This document shows positions 22,201 to 22,256 of a stretch of 22,256 bases of DNA, piece by piece. The DNA is from CALFMR01 sp035550595 (GTDB lineage: Bacteria; Acidobacteriota; Vicinamibacteria; Vicinamibacterales; SCN-69-37), in assembly GCA_035550595.1 (NCBI GenBank), contig DASZOV010000101.1, forward strand, positions 1 to 22,256, written 5' to 3'. The notes under the pieces were generated by a model that was given only the letters and a program-made list of their open reading frames with translations, had not been told where the DNA came from and made no database searches. The first letter of the stretch is position 1. Each line of letters opens with the position of its first letter. The position numbers and the translations under genes are program-made.

Positions 22201-22256
22201 CATCGTCTCTCAGGCGCTCACGCTGTTCATCACCCCTGTGATCTATCTTTACATGG
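19232..22256 (+). CDS. RND efflux pump, MdtB/MdtC-like, 3' end outside window
   Basis: The gene starts at ATG 19232, overlapping the adaptor stop, and is still open at the window end after about 1008 residues; family members have about 1030. The inner-membrane protein is a proton-driven multidrug exporter. It opens with NLSAGFIKRPVATTLVQLAIVIFG, as in MdtB/MdtC. The proton relay is intact: the Asp pair in LSVGFVVDDAIVMLENI (TM4) and the lysine in IGIVKKNAIMMIDFAL (TM10). Two large periplasmic loops with pore-domain motifs follow TM1 and TM7. MdtB versus MdtC cannot be settled, as only one pump gene is visible; a second copy or an outer-membrane factor may lie beyond the edge. Confidence 0.93.
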   Translation, partial: MNLSAGFIKRPVATTLVQLAIVIFGVVGYRSLPVSDLPSVDFPTISVSANLPGANPETMASAVATPLEKQFATIPGITSISSSNTLGSTSITLQFDLDRDIDAAAQDVQVAISRTTRQLPPDMPDPPSFRKVNPADAPILFLTLSSPTLPLSDINDYAENAIGQRISTLAGVAQVQVFGAQRFAVRVDVDPHELSARGLDMDSLATSIARGNVNRPTGTLYGPDRTLTVKADGQLMNAMAYRPLIVAYQNGHPVRLDEVANVYDGIEDDKTASWYNDSRTIYMAVQRQPGTNTVEIVDSIRALLPTIQEQMPASLTLAIRSDRAAPIRDSVHDIKFTLILTVVLVILVIFLFLRNISATIIPSLALPASIVGTFAVMSLLDYSLDNLSLMALTLSVGFVVDDAIVMLENIVRHMEHGESPMTAALRGSEEIAFTILSMTLSLTAVFIPILFMGGIVGRLLHEFAVTIGVAILVSGLVSISLTPMLAARFLRPPGEARHGGLYMAIERVFDWTRDAYGRTLRMAMAHHAITMGVAALLLVATIYCFRIIPMGFIPSQDIGQLNGQTEVAQGLGYDALVAHQLEVTSVIRADPNVQSVTSSVGGFAGTNGGRLQIELKPRDQRALSADEVIEELRPKLNGVPGIRAYLTNPPVINIGGRSARGQYQFTLQDSDTNELYDAAEKLEAKLHTVPGLVDVSSDLQLTNPQVNVTLHRDRISALGLTADQVEGALSNAFGERQVSQIYAPDNTYQVIMRVAPEYQRDASAIGLLYIRASDGRQVPLSSVVDVTSGVGPLSVNHTGQVPSVTISFNLPPGVALGDAVNRVEAVATETLPATVATSFQGTAQAFQDSTRGLGIILLMAIFVIYVVLGILYESFIHPLTILTGLPAAVVGALLSLRIFGFDLSVIAIIGMLMLIGIVKKNAIMMIDFALVRQRAGETPFNAIRDACLIRFRPIMMTTMAAIMGSLPIALGLGASAELRQPLGVAVVGGLIVSQALTLFITPVIYLYM

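Overview
This is a GC-rich (roughly two thirds G+C), densely packed bacterial chromosome segment with no mobile element, tRNA, rRNA or CRISPR array that I could see. The gene content is mostly housekeeping: release factor RF1 and PrmC, IleRS, LspA, Lgt, ErpA, ThiD and MoaE/MoaD. Overall style suggests Acidobacteriota, perhaps a Vicinamibacteria-like lineage. The reasons are the phosphoglucose isomerase, which resembles the isomerase half of transaldolase/isomerase fusions, the heptameric intergenic repeats, and the many starts preceded by a -10 box with no leader. This placement is an inference.

Layout. Bases 1-556 (+): the end of a cold-shock-domain protein and a small basic protein of unknown function. 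Bases 561-4334 (-): transcription runs right to left through erpA, a Fur-type regulator fused to a rubrerythrin-like diiron domain, a PHP phosphoesterase and a degenerate ABC-ATPase-like protein (the last three joined by 4-nt overlaps), then a HAD phosphatase with its own promoter. Bases 4437-6721 (+): pgi and a signal-peptide-bearing methyltransferase. Base 6756-7364 (-): bioY, divergent with only 16 nt from thiD (+). Bases 8239-11374 (+): moaE, moaD, prfA, prmC and a HIT protein. Bases 11507-12259 (-): a second HAD hydrolase, divergent from ileS. Bases 12294-17999 (+): ileS, lspA, lgt, an RluD-type pseudouridine synthase and a NUDIX hydrolase, mostly overlapping. Bases 18042-22256 (+): an RND efflux adaptor lipoprotein and an MdtB/MdtC-like pump cut by the window end.

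How the genes fit together. LspA and Lgt mature lipoproteins, and the nearby RND adaptor is itself a predicted lipoprotein. prfA and prmC are a functional pair, since PrmC methylates the GGQ glutamine of RF1. MoaE and MoaD form molybdopterin synthase, although this MoaD carries an unusual tail beyond its Gly-Gly. ErpA, the Fur-rubrerythrin fusion and the metal-dependent PHP protein suggest an iron/peroxide-related neighbourhood.

The points most worth a second look are: (1) the Fur-rubrerythrin fusion and the perfect 10-bp inverted repeat in front of it; (2) five genes whose start codon lies exactly 6 nt after a TANNNT hexamer, indicating pervasive leaderless transcription; (3) three arrays of a 7-bp repeat, two of them forming a 31-nt inverted repeat between convergent genes and the third supplying a -10 box; (4) an intact ABC-ATPase-like gene that has lost every catalytic motif; and (5) the MoaD tail. 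No stretch longer than 300 bases lacks a gene.
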